A stretch of DNA of 64,000 bases from Rhodobacter sp. CZR27 (GCF_002407205.1 NZ_CP023549.1:406001-470000); one strand, 5' to 3'; shown: positions 45,795 through 55,797, counted from the stretch's first letter. The notes: generated from the letters alone by a model not told the origin. Program-made: numbers and translations.

Positions 45795-48650
45795 TTGTCC
45801 TTGTCCGATCCGTCGCCCGATTGCCCGATCTGCCAATCGCCCGGCCCGCTGGCCGCCCCGCGACATGTCGGAAGCTGGTCTAACCTGACCTCGGCAGAGC
45901 AATTCCAGCTGCTGGCAAAAATGGGAGAAGCCCTTGCCGCGGGAGCCAGGGGCTTTGCCGTCACGACCGAGCACGGCCACTTTGTCCTGCGTGAGACACA
46001 AGCCAGTGTCAGCCGCCTCGCCACCGGCGCCGATGACCCCCTGCTGCCGCTGATCGCAGAAGGAATCGACCGCGCCGACAGCGTCGATCTGGCGGTGGCC
46101 TTCGCCATGGAGTCCGGCGTCCAGCTCGTCGAGCCCTGGTTCCGCGACCTGCTCGGCCGCGGCGGTCGGCTGCGGATCGTCGTCGGCGACTACATGGACG
46201 TGACCGAGCCGGCGGCGCTGAGTCGGCTGGCCGATCTCGAGGGCGCACAGCTGCGGGTGTTCGAAACCGGCACCGGGTCGTTCCATCCGAAGGCCTGGCT
46301 CTTCCGCGCCACCGACCGGCAGGGGTCGGCGATCGTCGGCAGCTCCAACCTGTCGCGAACGGCGCTGACCAGCGGTATCGAATGGAACCTGCATTCCGAA
46401 GGCGCCGCCGACGTTGTGGCCACGGCCTTCGAGGCGCTGCTGGCCCATCCGCAGACGCGGCCGCTGACGCCCGACTGGATCACCGCCTATGCCGCCCGGC
46501 GCCGCGCCACACCATTGACCGATCTCGCGCAGCGCATCGTGTCGGATGAACCGCACGCGCCGCCGCCCGAGCCGCACCCCATCCAGCGCGCCGCCCTGGC
46601 CGCGCTGGCGGCGACCCGGCGGGCGGGCCACTGCACCGGTCTCGTCGTGCTGGCGACCGGCCTCGGCAAGACCTGGCTCGCCGCGTTCGACAGCCGGCCC
46701 TTCTCCCGGGTCCTCTTCGTCGCGCATCGCGAGGAGATCCTGACCCAGGCCATGTCCTCCTTTCGCCGCGTCCGCCCCGAGGCGCGGTTCGGCCGTTACG
46801 ACGGCACCCAGAAGGACGATGGCGCCGAGATCCTCTTCGCCTCGATCCAGACCCTGGGTCGGGCCAACCACCTGCGCCGCTTCGCGCCGGACACCTTCGA
46901 CTACATCGTGGTGGACGAATTCCACCACGCCTCGGCAGCCAGCTATCGCCGCCTGCTGGATCACTTCACCCCGCGGTTCCTGCTGGGCCTGACCGCCACG
47001 CCGGATCGGTCGGACGGGGCCGATCTGCTGGCGCTCTGTGGGGACAACCTCGTCTATCACTGCGATCTCTTCGAAGGGATCGAGGCTGGACTCCTGTCGC
47101 CCTTCCGCTACCTCGGCGTGCCGGACGAGGTGGACTATGCCCAGATCCCGTGGCGGTCGAACCAGTTCGACCCCGAGGCGCTGGAGGCGGCACTGGCGAC
47201 CGAAGCCCGCGCTCGCAACGCCCTCGACCAGTTCCACCGCCATCGCGACGGCCCGGCGATCGGCTTCTGCTGCTCGGTGCGGCACGCCGAATTCATGGCG
47301 GCCTTCTTCCAGGCGCACGGCCTGCGGGCCGTCGCCGTCCATTCCGGCCCCGGATCGGCGCCGCGGGCGACCTCGCTCGACCGGCTGGGCCGCGGCGAGA
47401 TCGACATCCTCTTCGCGGTCGACATGTTCAACGAGGGCGTCGACGTGCCGAGCATCGGCACGGTGATGATGCTGCGCCCGACCGAAAGCGTGATCCTCTG
47501 GCTCCAGCAACTGGGCAGGGGGCTGCGGCGGGTCGAGGGCAAGCTCTTGCGCGTCATCGACTACATCGGCAACCACCGCGTCTTCCTGACCAAGCTGCGC
47601 GCGCTGCTTGTGGCTGGCCCCGGCGACCGATCTCTGGCCCAGCGGCTGGAGCAGGCGGCTTCCGGCACGCTGGCGCTGCCGCCGGGATGCAGCGTCACCT
47701 ACGATCTGCGGGTGATCGAGATCCTGCGCGATCTCCTGCGGCCGAAGTCGGGGATGGAGGACCTCGAGGCGCAATACCGCGACTTCCGCCTGCGCCACGG
47801 CCAGCGCCCGACGGCGGCCGAGATCGCCCGCATGGGTTTCGACCCGGCACGATCCGGGCATGGCAGCTGGTTCGACTTCGTGCGCGACATGGGCGATCCG
47901 GTCGATCCGCGTGCGCAGACCACGGTTGCGGGGTTGCTGCGGCAGATCGAGACCGACCGGGCACTGACGCCCCAGGCGATCGCGGCGCTGGAAACCCTCC
48001 GCCCTGGCCGAAGCGCGTCGGAGGAAGGGCTGGCCTATTGGGCCCTGAACCCGCTCCTGCGCCGCGACGGGAGCCGCCTGACCCTGACCCGACCGGACCC
48101 GGACGGCACCGCGGCGGCGATGATCGCCGAACTGCTCGAGTGGCGCGCCGGGCAACTGCGGGAACCCGTGCTGCAAGAGCCTGCGACACCGTTCATCACG
48201 GCGGGTCCCGAGCTCTGGCGCGAGTACTTGCGCGAGGCGATCCCGCCGCTCTTCGGCGCCAACTTCAACACCGGCAGCTGGAACGCCGGGATTGTACGGC
48301 TGGGACACGACCTAATCCTGTTGACGACCCTGAAGAAGGGCAGCCTCTCCGCTGGCAACCACTACGAGGACCGCTTCCTCGCGCCCGACCGCATGCAGTG
48401 GCAAAGCCAGACCCAAACCCGTCGTGACAGCCAGATCGGCAGGATGCTGGCCGGAACCGAGCCCGGCACGCGCGTCCACCTCTTTGTCCGATCAGGGAAG
48501 CTCAGAAACGGCAAGGCGGCTCCGTTTCTCTATTGCGGCCAGCCCAAGTTCCTCGGCTGGGAAGGCGAAAAACCGATTACCGTCACCTGGCGCCTGAAGG
48601 AGCCCGTTCCCCCGCACATGTGGCCCGGGCTCGGCATCGCCTCGGACTGA
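45795..48650 (+). CDS. PLD nuclease-SF2 helicase-DUF3427 protein
   Basis: 951 residues from TTG 45795 with a weak ribosome site. Residues ~75-200 are a phospholipase D-type nuclease half-site: FHPKAWLF (H164, K166), then GSSNLSRTAL (182-191). Residues ~255-640 are a superfamily 2 helicase: Walker A TGLGKT (288-293), DEFH (374-377), LTATPDR (399-405) and QLGRGLRR (572-579). The last ~170 residues match the DUF3427 style (TLKKGSLSAGNHYEDRFL, HLFVRSGKL). One PLD motif implies dimerisation to form the active site. Such proteins occur in defence islands and probably move along and cut foreign DNA or RNA. It stands alone as a single gene. Confidence 0.8.
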   Translation: MSLSDPSPDCPICQSPGPLAAPRHVGSWSNLTSAEQFQLLAKMGEALAAGARGFAVTTEHGHFVLRETQASVSRLATGADDPLLPLIAEGIDRADSVDLAVAFAMESGVQLVEPWFRDLLGRGGRLRIVVGDYMDVTEPAALSRLADLEGAQLRVFETGTGSFHPKAWLFRATDRQGSAIVGSSNLSRTALTSGIEWNLHSEGAADVVATAFEALLAHPQTRPLTPDWITAYAARRRATPLTDLAQRIVSDEPHAPPPEPHPIQRAALAALAATRRAGHCTGLVVLATGLGKTWLAAFDSRPFSRVLFVAHREEILTQAMSSFRRVRPEARFGRYDGTQKDDGAEILFASIQTLGRANHLRRFAPDTFDYIVVDEFHHASAASYRRLLDHFTPRFLLGLTATPDRSDGADLLALCGDNLVYHCDLFEGIEAGLLSPFRYLGVPDEVDYAQIPWRSNQFDPEALEAALATEARARNALDQFHRHRDGPAIGFCCSVRHAEFMAAFFQAHGLRAVAVHSGPGSAPRATSLDRLGRGEIDILFAVDMFNEGVDVPSIGTVMMLRPTESVILWLQQLGRGLRRVEGKLLRVIDYIGNHRVFLTKLRALLVAGPGDRSLAQRLEQAASGTLALPPGCSVTYDLRVIEILRDLLRPKSGMEDLEAQYRDFRLRHGQRPTAAEIARMGFDPARSGHGSWFDFVRDMGDPVDPRAQTTVAGLLRQIETDRALTPQAIAALETLRPGRSASEEGLAYWALNPLLRRDGSRLTLTRPDPDGTAAAMIAELLEWRAGQLREPVLQEPATPFITAGPELWREYLREAIPPLFGANFNTGSWNAGIVRLGHDLILLTTLKKGSLSAGNHYEDRFLAPDRMQWQSQTQTRRDSQIGRMLAGTEPGTRVHLFVRSGKLRNGKAAPFLYCGQPKFLGWEGEKPITVTWRLKEPVPPHMWPGLGIASD

Positions 48651-48917
48651 GGCCCCCTCACACATTGCTGCCAATGTCTCGCAGACACGCCCACCATCCA
48701 GGGGCGCCCCCAGTGTCCGGACGAGAAGGGCGGAGAGCGGCCTGTCGCCGCTGCCGCATCGCATCCACAGAATTTAACGATACCGGCAACTCGCACCCAC
48801 GGTGTGGGTAGCAGCTCAGCGCCCATCTCGGCGTGTACGGGCGTCTACCGCACTGACACCAGAGGGCTTGCAAGATTCGGTGATGTACGACCAGCGGATC
48901 CGAGTTAATAGTCGCTT
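48651..48917. other. Intergenic, nothing recognised
   Basis: About 270 bases between the PLD-helicase and SIR2 genes; no hairpin with a T run and no clear promoter found. Confidence 0.3.
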
Positions 48918-51900
48918 ATGCGCTTCTTCGCCAACGGCCCCTCAATTCCAGATGATCTCTTGATCGCGCGCGACGCGGGCGACGTCATCTTTTTCTGCGG
49001 CGCAGGAGTTTCCCGCCACCGCGCAAACCTTCCGGATTTTCTCAAGTTAGGCGGCGATGTCATCGATCTCCTTGGAGCCAGCGAAAGAAGCCTCGCCCGC
49101 AAGCTGTTCCACCGAATTAAGGGACTTGACCCGATTAACGGCGTCGGCGGGCTCATCGCCACGGATCGCATCTTCAGCCTGCTTGAACGCGAGTTCGAGA
49201 AGCGCGATGTCTACAATGCCGTAGCGCGTGCCATTCAGCCGCCGAACGATCCAGACCTCAGCGCGCATCAGATTCTGATAGACCTGTCTCGCGGCCGAGA
49301 TGGCACGGTCCGTTTGATCACCACCAATTTCGACCTGCTGTTCGAGTTGGCGGCTCCCGACATAGCCTGCTCCGGACCGCCGGTGCTACCCGATCCCCGT
49401 GGCGCCGGCTTCGGCGGGATTGTTCATCTCCACGGCCGCGTGAATGCCGACTACTCAGGTCCGGGCGACGAGGAGTTCATCGTCTCCAGTGCCGACTTTG
49501 GCCGCGCTTATCTATCCGATGGCTGGGCGGCCCGCTTCATGCAGTCGCTGCTTGCGCGCTACCAGATCGTCTTCGTCGGCTACGGCGCCGACGATCCACC
49601 CGTCCAGTATCTGCTCGAAGCGCTCAATCTCCACGCAGGTAGTCGTAGCCGGCTGTTCGCATTCCAGCCGGGGAACAATGCCGACGATGCCGCGCTTTGG
49701 GAGCACCGCGGCGTACGAGCTATCCCGTTCGATAACAGCCAAGGCTATGACCCGCTTTGGAATAGCCTTGCGGCTTGGGCGGAGCGCGCGCGTAATGTCG
49801 ATGGCTGGTATGCCAAGCTACTCGAAACCGCGGCTGCGGGACCCGCCGCACTCGATCCGCATATCCGTGGTCAAATCGCCCATGTATTCTCGACCCGAGA
49901 GGGCGTTCGGCGTGTGAGCGTCGCTGACACGCCTCTACCGGCATCATGGCTGCTCGCGCTCGATCCGCGCCAACGCTTCGACAAACCGGGTCCCATCGAT
50001 CCTTACGGTGAGGTCAGCGGGCGGATCGATCCCTATGAAAGCCTATCGCTCGACTTCGACACACCGCCGCGGCCAGTTGACGGAGACAATGACTTTCAAG
50101 AGCGCCAAGTGCCCGAAGACTCGTGGAGCGCCTTCGCGCCAACACGTTTCGATCAGGAGGATGCGCCGACTACTGGAGTCGGCCATTTCTGTGGCGGCGA
50201 AGCGAACACTAGCGGAGCGCTCAGCACGCGCCTCGGCCACCTCGGCATCTGGTTCCACCGCGTCGCCCATCAGCCGATTGCTCTGTGGTGGGCCGCGGCG
50301 CGTGGTCCCCTCCACCCTCGCGTATCTGAGGTGATCGACGCCGCGCTCCGCCAGGAACCAAACCGCTGGCCCGACGACATTTGGCGCGGCTGGCGCTACC
50401 TGATCGAGAATTGGTCCGATCGCCGGGCGGAACCCGACCAAGGCTATTTCGAGCTCGGTCAGCTGGTCGCGCGCGAGGGCTGGTCAGAAGCGCGAGTGCG
50501 TGAGTATGCGCAGCTGTTTCTCCCTAGGCTGAAGGTCACTCGTAGGTTCGACGCGCAGCATCCTCTCATCTGGACCGACAGCGACCGGCCGAATCCGGTA
50601 GTCTATTACGATGTCGACTATCCGCATCCGTACGAACTGCTGCCGATACCCGACGAGCAGCTCGCTTACGCCGTAACGCGCTTTCGCGAGAACCTCGACT
50701 TGGCCCGTTCCTTGGAGGCCGAAATCTCCGGCCACGACTATGTCTATATGGAGACGACACGGCAGGACGACGGCGCCCCTCCGATTGCCTACGATAGTTT
50801 TGGCATCACTGGTCTGATCGCGCTGTTCCTCCAGCTTATGGAACGACTGGTGGAAATTGCGCCCGAGCGCGCGCGTGGCGAGATCGCCCTTTGGTCAGGA
50901 GGCGACCACTATATCTTCGGCCGTCTGCGCATCTGGGCAGCGAGCAAGAGGATCGTCTCAGCAACAGAGGCGGCGGACATTTTGCTCGGCTTTCCCGACA
51001 GTATATTCTGGGGCTCTGAGCAGCAGCGCGACCTTCTCTACGCGATCCGCGACCGATGGCCCGATTTTTCGCCAGAGGATCGATCTCGAGTAGAGCAGCG
51101 CATCCTAACCTCCTCCTTCCCTTGGCCCGAGAGCACGCCCGGCGGAAAGGCGCGGGCCGAGGCTCATCGTCGGCTCGATCGTTTGCATTGGCTTTCGCGC
51201 CAAGGGCTAACGTTCTCATTCGACGTCGAAGCGGAAATGGCTGCGCTTCGTCGGATTGCGGAAGGATGGTCAGAGCGCTCCGGTGAGGAAGCCGCAAACT
51301 CGCATGCGCCGGTCGTTCGAAGCGTTGGAACGGAAGCGGATCCGCAGGTGCTCTACAATGTGCCGATCGGCGAGATCCTTGAGCGCGCTCGAGAAGCTAG
51401 CCGCATTGACGTCTTCGAAAGTTTCGATCGCCGCCCATTCGCTGGCCTGGCCGAGGATAGGCCCACCCGCGCGCTCGCGGCGCTCACCGATGCCGCGCGC
51501 CAAGGGGATGTCCCGGTCTCCTTCTGGAAGGCCTTCCTCTACGCCGAGAAGCGCAAGACCGACAGGGCGCGGCTCGTAAGAGCGATCGGCGGCCGTCTTG
51601 CATCCTTGCCGCCTGCTAGCCTCAGCACCATCGCCTATCCAGTGACCGAATGGCTGCAAGGCTTGGGTGAGCGGCTATTCGGCGAGCTCACTGGTGTTCT
51701 GGACCGCTTGTGGGACCCGCTGATGGCTGCACTTCCTCTGCGGGACGACGACCGCAAGCACCGCGTCGATAGCAGTTGGGCGAACGACGCGCTGAACGCT
51801 CCCGCCGGCAAGCTCGCCAGCCTTCTGATGAAGGACCCATCGAGCAAAGGCCGGGATCCTGGCCAAGGCTTCTCCGAGGCGTGGACACGCCGTTACGAGC

Positions 51901-52706
51901 AGTTGCTTGTGCTGCCCGGCGATATGCGCCGCCATGCGCTCGTGATGCTCGGTTTCCAAATCAACTGGCTGTTCAACATTGCACCCGACTGGACCACGGC
52001 GAACTTGCTGAAAGTGGTGGATGACGAGGGCGAGGACGGAGACGCTCTGTGGGATGGCATCCTCTGGGCAGCAAGGGTGCCGAGCCGAGCGCTTTACGCA
52101 CGCCTGAAGGCGGGACTTCTCGCGCGGGCCAAATCGCCAAAGCGTCGTCGCGCCGAGGCTAATGTCATCGCTGGCTTACTGCTGAGCGGCTGGAGCGATG
52201 ACGCTGGCGCCAAACCGCCCGAACAGCTCGTCACGAGCGCCGAGCTTCGCGAGATCCTCATCGAGAGCGATGACGACCTACGAGGGCAGGTGCTGCAGCA
52301 TTTAGAGCACTGGTCGGCTGATCCTGAGTCCAAGTGGCGTGCGCGCCTAATCCCGTTCCTCACAGACGTCTGGCCGAGGCACCGAGCGGTACGGACGCCG
52401 GAAATGTCGATCCGGCTCGCCAATCTCGTCTTTGCGAGCGGCGACCTGTTTGCAGAGCTTGTGCAAGTGGTCCTGCCAAAGTTAGTGCCAGTCAGGGGCG
52501 GAATGCTGCACGCTTTCGTGGGCCGCACGGATGCCAAGGGTCATCCAGTGTTGATCTATCCCACCGCCACTCTGGACCTCCTCTGGGCAATCCTCGCCGA
52601 GGACCCGACGCTCTGGCCGTACAAAACCGAGGAGATTCTCGCCGTTCTTGCCGAGGCAGGCGAAACAAAGGCCGATCCCCGCCTGTCAGAACTACGGCGC
52701 CGGTGA
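48918..52706 (+). CDS. SIR2-domain protein, DSR1-like defence sirtuin
   Basis: 1,262 residues. The N-terminal ~290 residues are a SIR2 fold with FFCGAGVSRHRANLPDF (26-42), the NAD-binding LITTNFDLLFE (133-143), catalytic HLHG (170-173) and FVGYGADDPPVQYLLE (219-234). The remaining ~970 residues are helical with no enzymatic motif, probably the sensor. This size and order match defence-associated sirtuins, which degrade NAD+ when they detect phage proteins and stop growth. Whether it is DSR1 or another long SIR2 group cannot be settled by eye. No Shine-Dalgarno is visible before ATG 48918. GC is lower than in the mobilization genes, as for an acquired gene. Confidence 0.8.
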   Translation: MRFFANGPSIPDDLLIARDAGDVIFFCGAGVSRHRANLPDFLKLGGDVIDLLGASERSLARKLFHRIKGLDPINGVGGLIATDRIFSLLEREFEKRDVYNAVARAIQPPNDPDLSAHQILIDLSRGRDGTVRLITTNFDLLFELAAPDIACSGPPVLPDPRGAGFGGIVHLHGRVNADYSGPGDEEFIVSSADFGRAYLSDGWAARFMQSLLARYQIVFVGYGADDPPVQYLLEALNLHAGSRSRLFAFQPGNNADDAALWEHRGVRAIPFDNSQGYDPLWNSLAAWAERARNVDGWYAKLLETAAAGPAALDPHIRGQIAHVFSTREGVRRVSVADTPLPASWLLALDPRQRFDKPGPIDPYGEVSGRIDPYESLSLDFDTPPRPVDGDNDFQERQVPEDSWSAFAPTRFDQEDAPTTGVGHFCGGEANTSGALSTRLGHLGIWFHRVAHQPIALWWAAARGPLHPRVSEVIDAALRQEPNRWPDDIWRGWRYLIENWSDRRAEPDQGYFELGQLVAREGWSEARVREYAQLFLPRLKVTRRFDAQHPLIWTDSDRPNPVVYYDVDYPHPYELLPIPDEQLAYAVTRFRENLDLARSLEAEISGHDYVYMETTRQDDGAPPIAYDSFGITGLIALFLQLMERLVEIAPERARGEIALWSGGDHYIFGRLRIWAASKRIVSATEAADILLGFPDSIFWGSEQQRDLLYAIRDRWPDFSPEDRSRVEQRILTSSFPWPESTPGGKARAEAHRRLDRLHWLSRQGLTFSFDVEAEMAALRRIAEGWSERSGEEAANSHAPVVRSVGTEADPQVLYNVPIGEILERAREASRIDVFESFDRRPFAGLAEDRPTRALAALTDAARQGDVPVSFWKAFLYAEKRKTDRARLVRAIGGRLASLPPASLSTIAYPVTEWLQGLGERLFGELTGVLDRLWDPLMAALPLRDDDRKHRVDSSWANDALNAPAGKLASLLMKDPSSKGRDPGQGFSEAWTRRYEQLLVLPGDMRRHALVMLGFQINWLFNIAPDWTTANLLKVVDDEGEDGDALWDGILWAARVPSRALYARLKAGLLARAKSPKRRRAEANVIAGLLLSGWSDDAGAKPPEQLVTSAELREILIESDDDLRGQVLQHLEHWSADPESKWRARLIPFLTDVWPRHRAVRTPEMSIRLANLVFASGDLFAELVQVVLPKLVPVRGGMLHAFVGRTDAKGHPVLIYPTATLDLLWAILAEDPTLWPYKTEEILAVLAEAGETKADPRLSELRRR

Positions 52707-53194
52707 GCCTATTAAAAGAAGGGCGGAAAGCGGACTTGCGGCAGGTCAAGAATGATGCGCCACGCCCCGAAAGCGGGCCTCAGCCTGCTGATATCTTGGC
52801 CGACGGTCAGCAAGAGATCAGCGTCAACGCAGCCTTCAGCCACCGAATAAGGATCTCGCTTTGTGTTTCGCGCCTTTTCGTGATAGATATGATGAATGCG
52901 CGGGATCAGTCACACATCATGTGGAGACTACGAGAATAGCAAAGAAGCCAGGAGGCGGCAGTTATTGCAGCGCGATCAGCGGTCACTGTGTGACGGAGAA
53001 GCACGGTAAGACAAGCCGCAAGATGACCGTAATGGAACCGCGAGGCGGCGGATAACTGGGCCGGCAGCGCTGTATTGCGGTGGCCCGTAATTTATGGCGT
53101 ATGCCAATTGCAGTCCCGCAAGATCGTTCAGGAATCCTGAAGGACTCAGCAGTCACCAGCTAAACAGATTGCGGCGGGGTGTAAGTTTAGTGAA
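52707..53194. other. Intergenic, nothing recognised
   Basis: About 490 bases, AT-richer than its surroundings, without a convincing gene, RNA or terminator. Confidence 0.3.
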
Positions 53195-53275
53195 ATGTCA
53201 ATGAGTAAGTGAAGAAATCCGGAGCGCTTCTCCGATCACTTTGGCGTATCTTCGGAAGCGGTTGCCAAGGCCGGG

Positions 53276-54652
53276 GTGCTCGATCCGACGCTGAATGTTG
53301 ATACGCGTCTGTTCATCGACCCTCTAATGCTTGACAAGAGCAGCCACCCAGAAATCGCAGAAGGGTCGCGGAGAACATACGAGCAGCATTTCACGACCAT
53401 TATAAAGTTTCTGAGCAAGGCGACCGGGCCAACCGATGTTGCCTGGCGTAGCGCGCAGCGCCTGCTGTCCTTCCCCGAGATCAAGTGGACCTGCCTAGGA
53501 TACGGTGCTGAGTCCGTGTCGGGCAGTGGATCGGGCACAAACATGACCGGCCAATTCATCGAGACGGCTCGGCAAATCGTCTCGTTGGGCGTGGACGATC
53601 CCGACCTTTTCGTTGCGATGGCGCTGTTTGAAGAAGGCGTCGGCCCAGATCGCATCAGCGATATGACGACGAACGTCATCCTAGGCGATCTGCTTCGGTT
53701 CAATACGCGTGTGCTCGCCGAATTAGGCGTACCCGGGAAGCCGATGCAGCTCAGGCTTCGCAACGGTAAGGCCTACGAGGCCACGTTGCCGGTCAACCCA
53801 TACCTGCCTGATGGCGGGCCGGTCATTCTAGTTCCTGCCGACGTTCTCCGCCATCTCCCCGTGGCCACGGACTGGTCGGAAGTTGCCGACGCAGCCTCGG
53901 AAAACGAACAGCTACGAAGCCGAGTGAACGAGCAGATCGCCAAGCTATGGGAAGTCCGGAGCCGCAAGGACAAGGGCAAGTTGCGCCGGTGGGCGCTAAC
54001 CAGCCGAGAGGAATTCGAGACCTTCCTAGATATGATAAAGGGAGCCAAGCCCCGGCCCTACGACCTATCAGGCGACCCGCTCGGGGAGATGTTCTGGCGC
54101 AGGTTGGCAGCGACGCTTGCGGATCAGGTGCCCCTGACGATTAAAAAACCGCCCAGCTTTGATTACGCCGGGGTCGTGAGTGTAGTCGAGCAGATCATCG
54201 AGCAATTCCGGTTCCTAGTCGAAGACCGGCGGTTCTCAGAAGAGCTATATCACGCAGGCGAGCCGCGACCGGAGAAGGCTGCGCAGCGTCTTTTTTTCGC
54301 TGCCGCCCATGCCTACTGCAAGGCCAACGATCTGGACCTTACACCCGAAGCCGATACCGGCAATGGCCCGGTCGATTTTAAGGTGTCGAAAGGGTACGCG
54401 GGCCGGGTGCTGGTCGAGATCAAGCTGTCCCGTAACGGGAAGCTCGTCAGCGGCTATACGAAGCAGCTGGAGGCCTACAAGACTGCAGAAGAAACGTTGC
54501 ACGGCTTCTATGTCGTAGTCGATGTGGGCCAGATGGGCGAGAAAGACACACGGCTCCTGCAAATTAAGAATGAAGCCGCCGAACGAGGTGAGCAGGTATC
54601 TCCTGTCATTTTTGTGGACGGTACCCGACGTGCTTCTGCCAGCAAACTCTGA
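53276..54652 (+). CDS. PD-(D/E)XK-like nuclease-fold protein with a doubtful start
   Basis: 458 residues if GTG 53276 is used. The C-terminal domain has GNGPVDFKVS, then GRVLVEIKLSRNGKL, a D...ExK arrangement typical of PD-(D/E)XK nuclease folds; a Gln/Tyr helix follows (YTKQLEAYK). The N-terminal ~300 residues are unassigned. Protein-like sequence continues in frame upstream (ERFSDHFGVSSEAVAKAG, 53222-53275), but the only ATGs there (53195, 53201) are cut off by an in-frame TGA at 53210-53212. The gene is therefore either nonsense-damaged or starts at a non-standard codon. It may be a defence effector or restriction-like protein; family not recognised. Confidence 0.6.
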   Translation: MLDPTLNVDTRLFIDPLMLDKSSHPEIAEGSRRTYEQHFTTIIKFLSKATGPTDVAWRSAQRLLSFPEIKWTCLGYGAESVSGSGSGTNMTGQFIETARQIVSLGVDDPDLFVAMALFEEGVGPDRISDMTTNVILGDLLRFNTRVLAELGVPGKPMQLRLRNGKAYEATLPVNPYLPDGGPVILVPADVLRHLPVATDWSEVADAASENEQLRSRVNEQIAKLWEVRSRKDKGKLRRWALTSREEFETFLDMIKGAKPRPYDLSGDPLGEMFWRRLAATLADQVPLTIKKPPSFDYAGVVSVVEQIIEQFRFLVEDRRFSEELYHAGEPRPEKAAQRLFFAAAHAYCKANDLDLTPEADTGNGPVDFKVSKGYAGRVLVEIKLSRNGKLVSGYTKQLEAYKTAEETLHGFYVVVDVGQMGEKDTRLLQIKNEAAERGEQVSPVIFVDGTRRASASKL

Positions 54653-55573
54653 CTTCAGTTTCCAAGGCATTTACACTCGGCGTAAATTCCAGTCAGTGTC
54701 GAACACGCGCCCTATAGGGTGCGCTGGCGGCGAACGACCGCTTCAGCGAAGCTGCGCCGCGGAACTCGTGCGCCGACGAACGTCCGTTAAGGGCCGTTCT
54801 GGTTCTCGCAACCTCGCGAGGCGCGGCCGGTTTGCTGCCTAAGCCGATACGCGCCTCGCTCCGGGCCGCGGCCGCGGCCGCGGCCGCGTTGCAAGCTCCG
54901 GCGTAGATCGAGACCTCCAGCAGGAAAGTTTAATGCAGCACGAGATTCCACACACAGCATGCGTGTGCTGCCGGGACAGAGACGATGTTCAGCCTGGTGC
55001 TCGAGATCGGCCAAAGCGAGTGTATGTCGGCGGCAATGAAGCCGAGGACGAGGTGGAGCAGGATGTTGGCGATCGCGACGCCGACGTTGGTGGCGCTAGC
55101 GGCAGACACAGGTACTGGTACTAGGAAAGGAGCGGGCCGCGTAGGGAGATGTCGGTTCGGAACAACTGGGTGTGCGTCACAGCGGGTTCTGCCGACCGTC
55201 GATCAGGAGGCCCACAACGGAGCGGCTTCAATCAGGATGCTCGCAACCAGGCCGGCGGCCATCAGCTAGGGCAGTCGCTTGCTTCCGGAAGAGGGCAGCG
55301 CAAAGGTCAGCAGTTACGCGGCGGGCAGGTGGGCGCTGAACATCGGTAAAACAAGCACCGTGAGGGAAGACTCCGACAGGACACCGCCGCCATTTCAGGC
55401 TGGCGAAGAACGCTAGCGGTGGCATGGGCCGGCGCCCGCCGCCTCGCACGGACAGTCCTCCGCCTGTCATGCTGGCTAGTGCCAGTGCTACGCCAAGCGG
55501 AGTCGGCACCCACAGGCACGGGATCTGCGGCCATGCGAAGCGCATGGTCCGGGCGGCGGCGCTCCTCGACCAC
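54653..55573. other. Non-coding stretch with decayed membrane-protein-like fragment
   Basis: About 920 bases without an intact gene. On the minus strand near 55140-54985 one frame reads a hydrophobic run (NVGVAIANILLHLVLGFI), suggesting the remains of a membrane protein, but with no start or clear end. It also contains the GGCCGC repeat listed separately. Confidence 0.35.
54864..54887. repeat. Four tandem GGCCGC hexamers
   Basis: An exact six-base unit repeated four times in a gene-free stretch. Likely a replication-slippage tract; no function is visible. Confidence 0.8.
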
Positions 55574-55756
55574 TCAGTCGCCGCTGAGAACGCCTCTTTC
55601 CTCAAGATATCTCGCCACAATTCGCCGGATCAGTTCCTGCCGCGTCGGAAGGTCGGATTCCTGTTTACGAACTTCATCAAGCGCGGCCGCCATGTCGAGC
55701 GGGAGGCGCAACATGATATTCTCACCCTCTGCTCGCGGGCGCCCGATCTTCGCCAT
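55574..55756 (-). CDS. Small ribbon-helix-helix regulator
   Basis: 60 residues. MAKIGRPRAEGENIMLRLPL gives the basic arm and the beta strand, followed by two helices (DMAAALDEVRKQ, TRQELIRRIVARYLEE), the CopG/MetJ-type layout. It would bind as a dimer to operators in the AT-rich divergent region 55757-55866, and so likely controls itself and the gene at 55867. Antitoxin-like by shape, but no toxin partner was seen. Confidence 0.7.
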   Translation of the reverse strand: MAKIGRPRAEGENIMLRLPLDMAAALDEVRKQESDLPTRQELIRRIVARYLEERGVLSGD

Positions 55757-55768
55757 GCAGTTCGCCTC

Positions 55769-55797
55769 TTGACATGGATTATTTATTTATATATTTT
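55769..55797 (+). promoter_or_regulatory. Strong sigma70-type promoter
   Basis: TTGACA (55769-55774), 17-base spacer, TATTTT (55792-55797) in a very AT-rich stretch, about 70 bases upstream of ATG 55867. The same AT-rich DNA should serve the divergent ribbon-helix-helix gene and hold its operators. Confidence 0.6.

Noticed and set aside
45771..48308. 845-aa open frame on the minus strand
   Set aside because: Lies fully antisense to the PLD-helicase gene and reads as low-complexity R/A/G/Q-rich sequence, a by-product of GC-biased codons.
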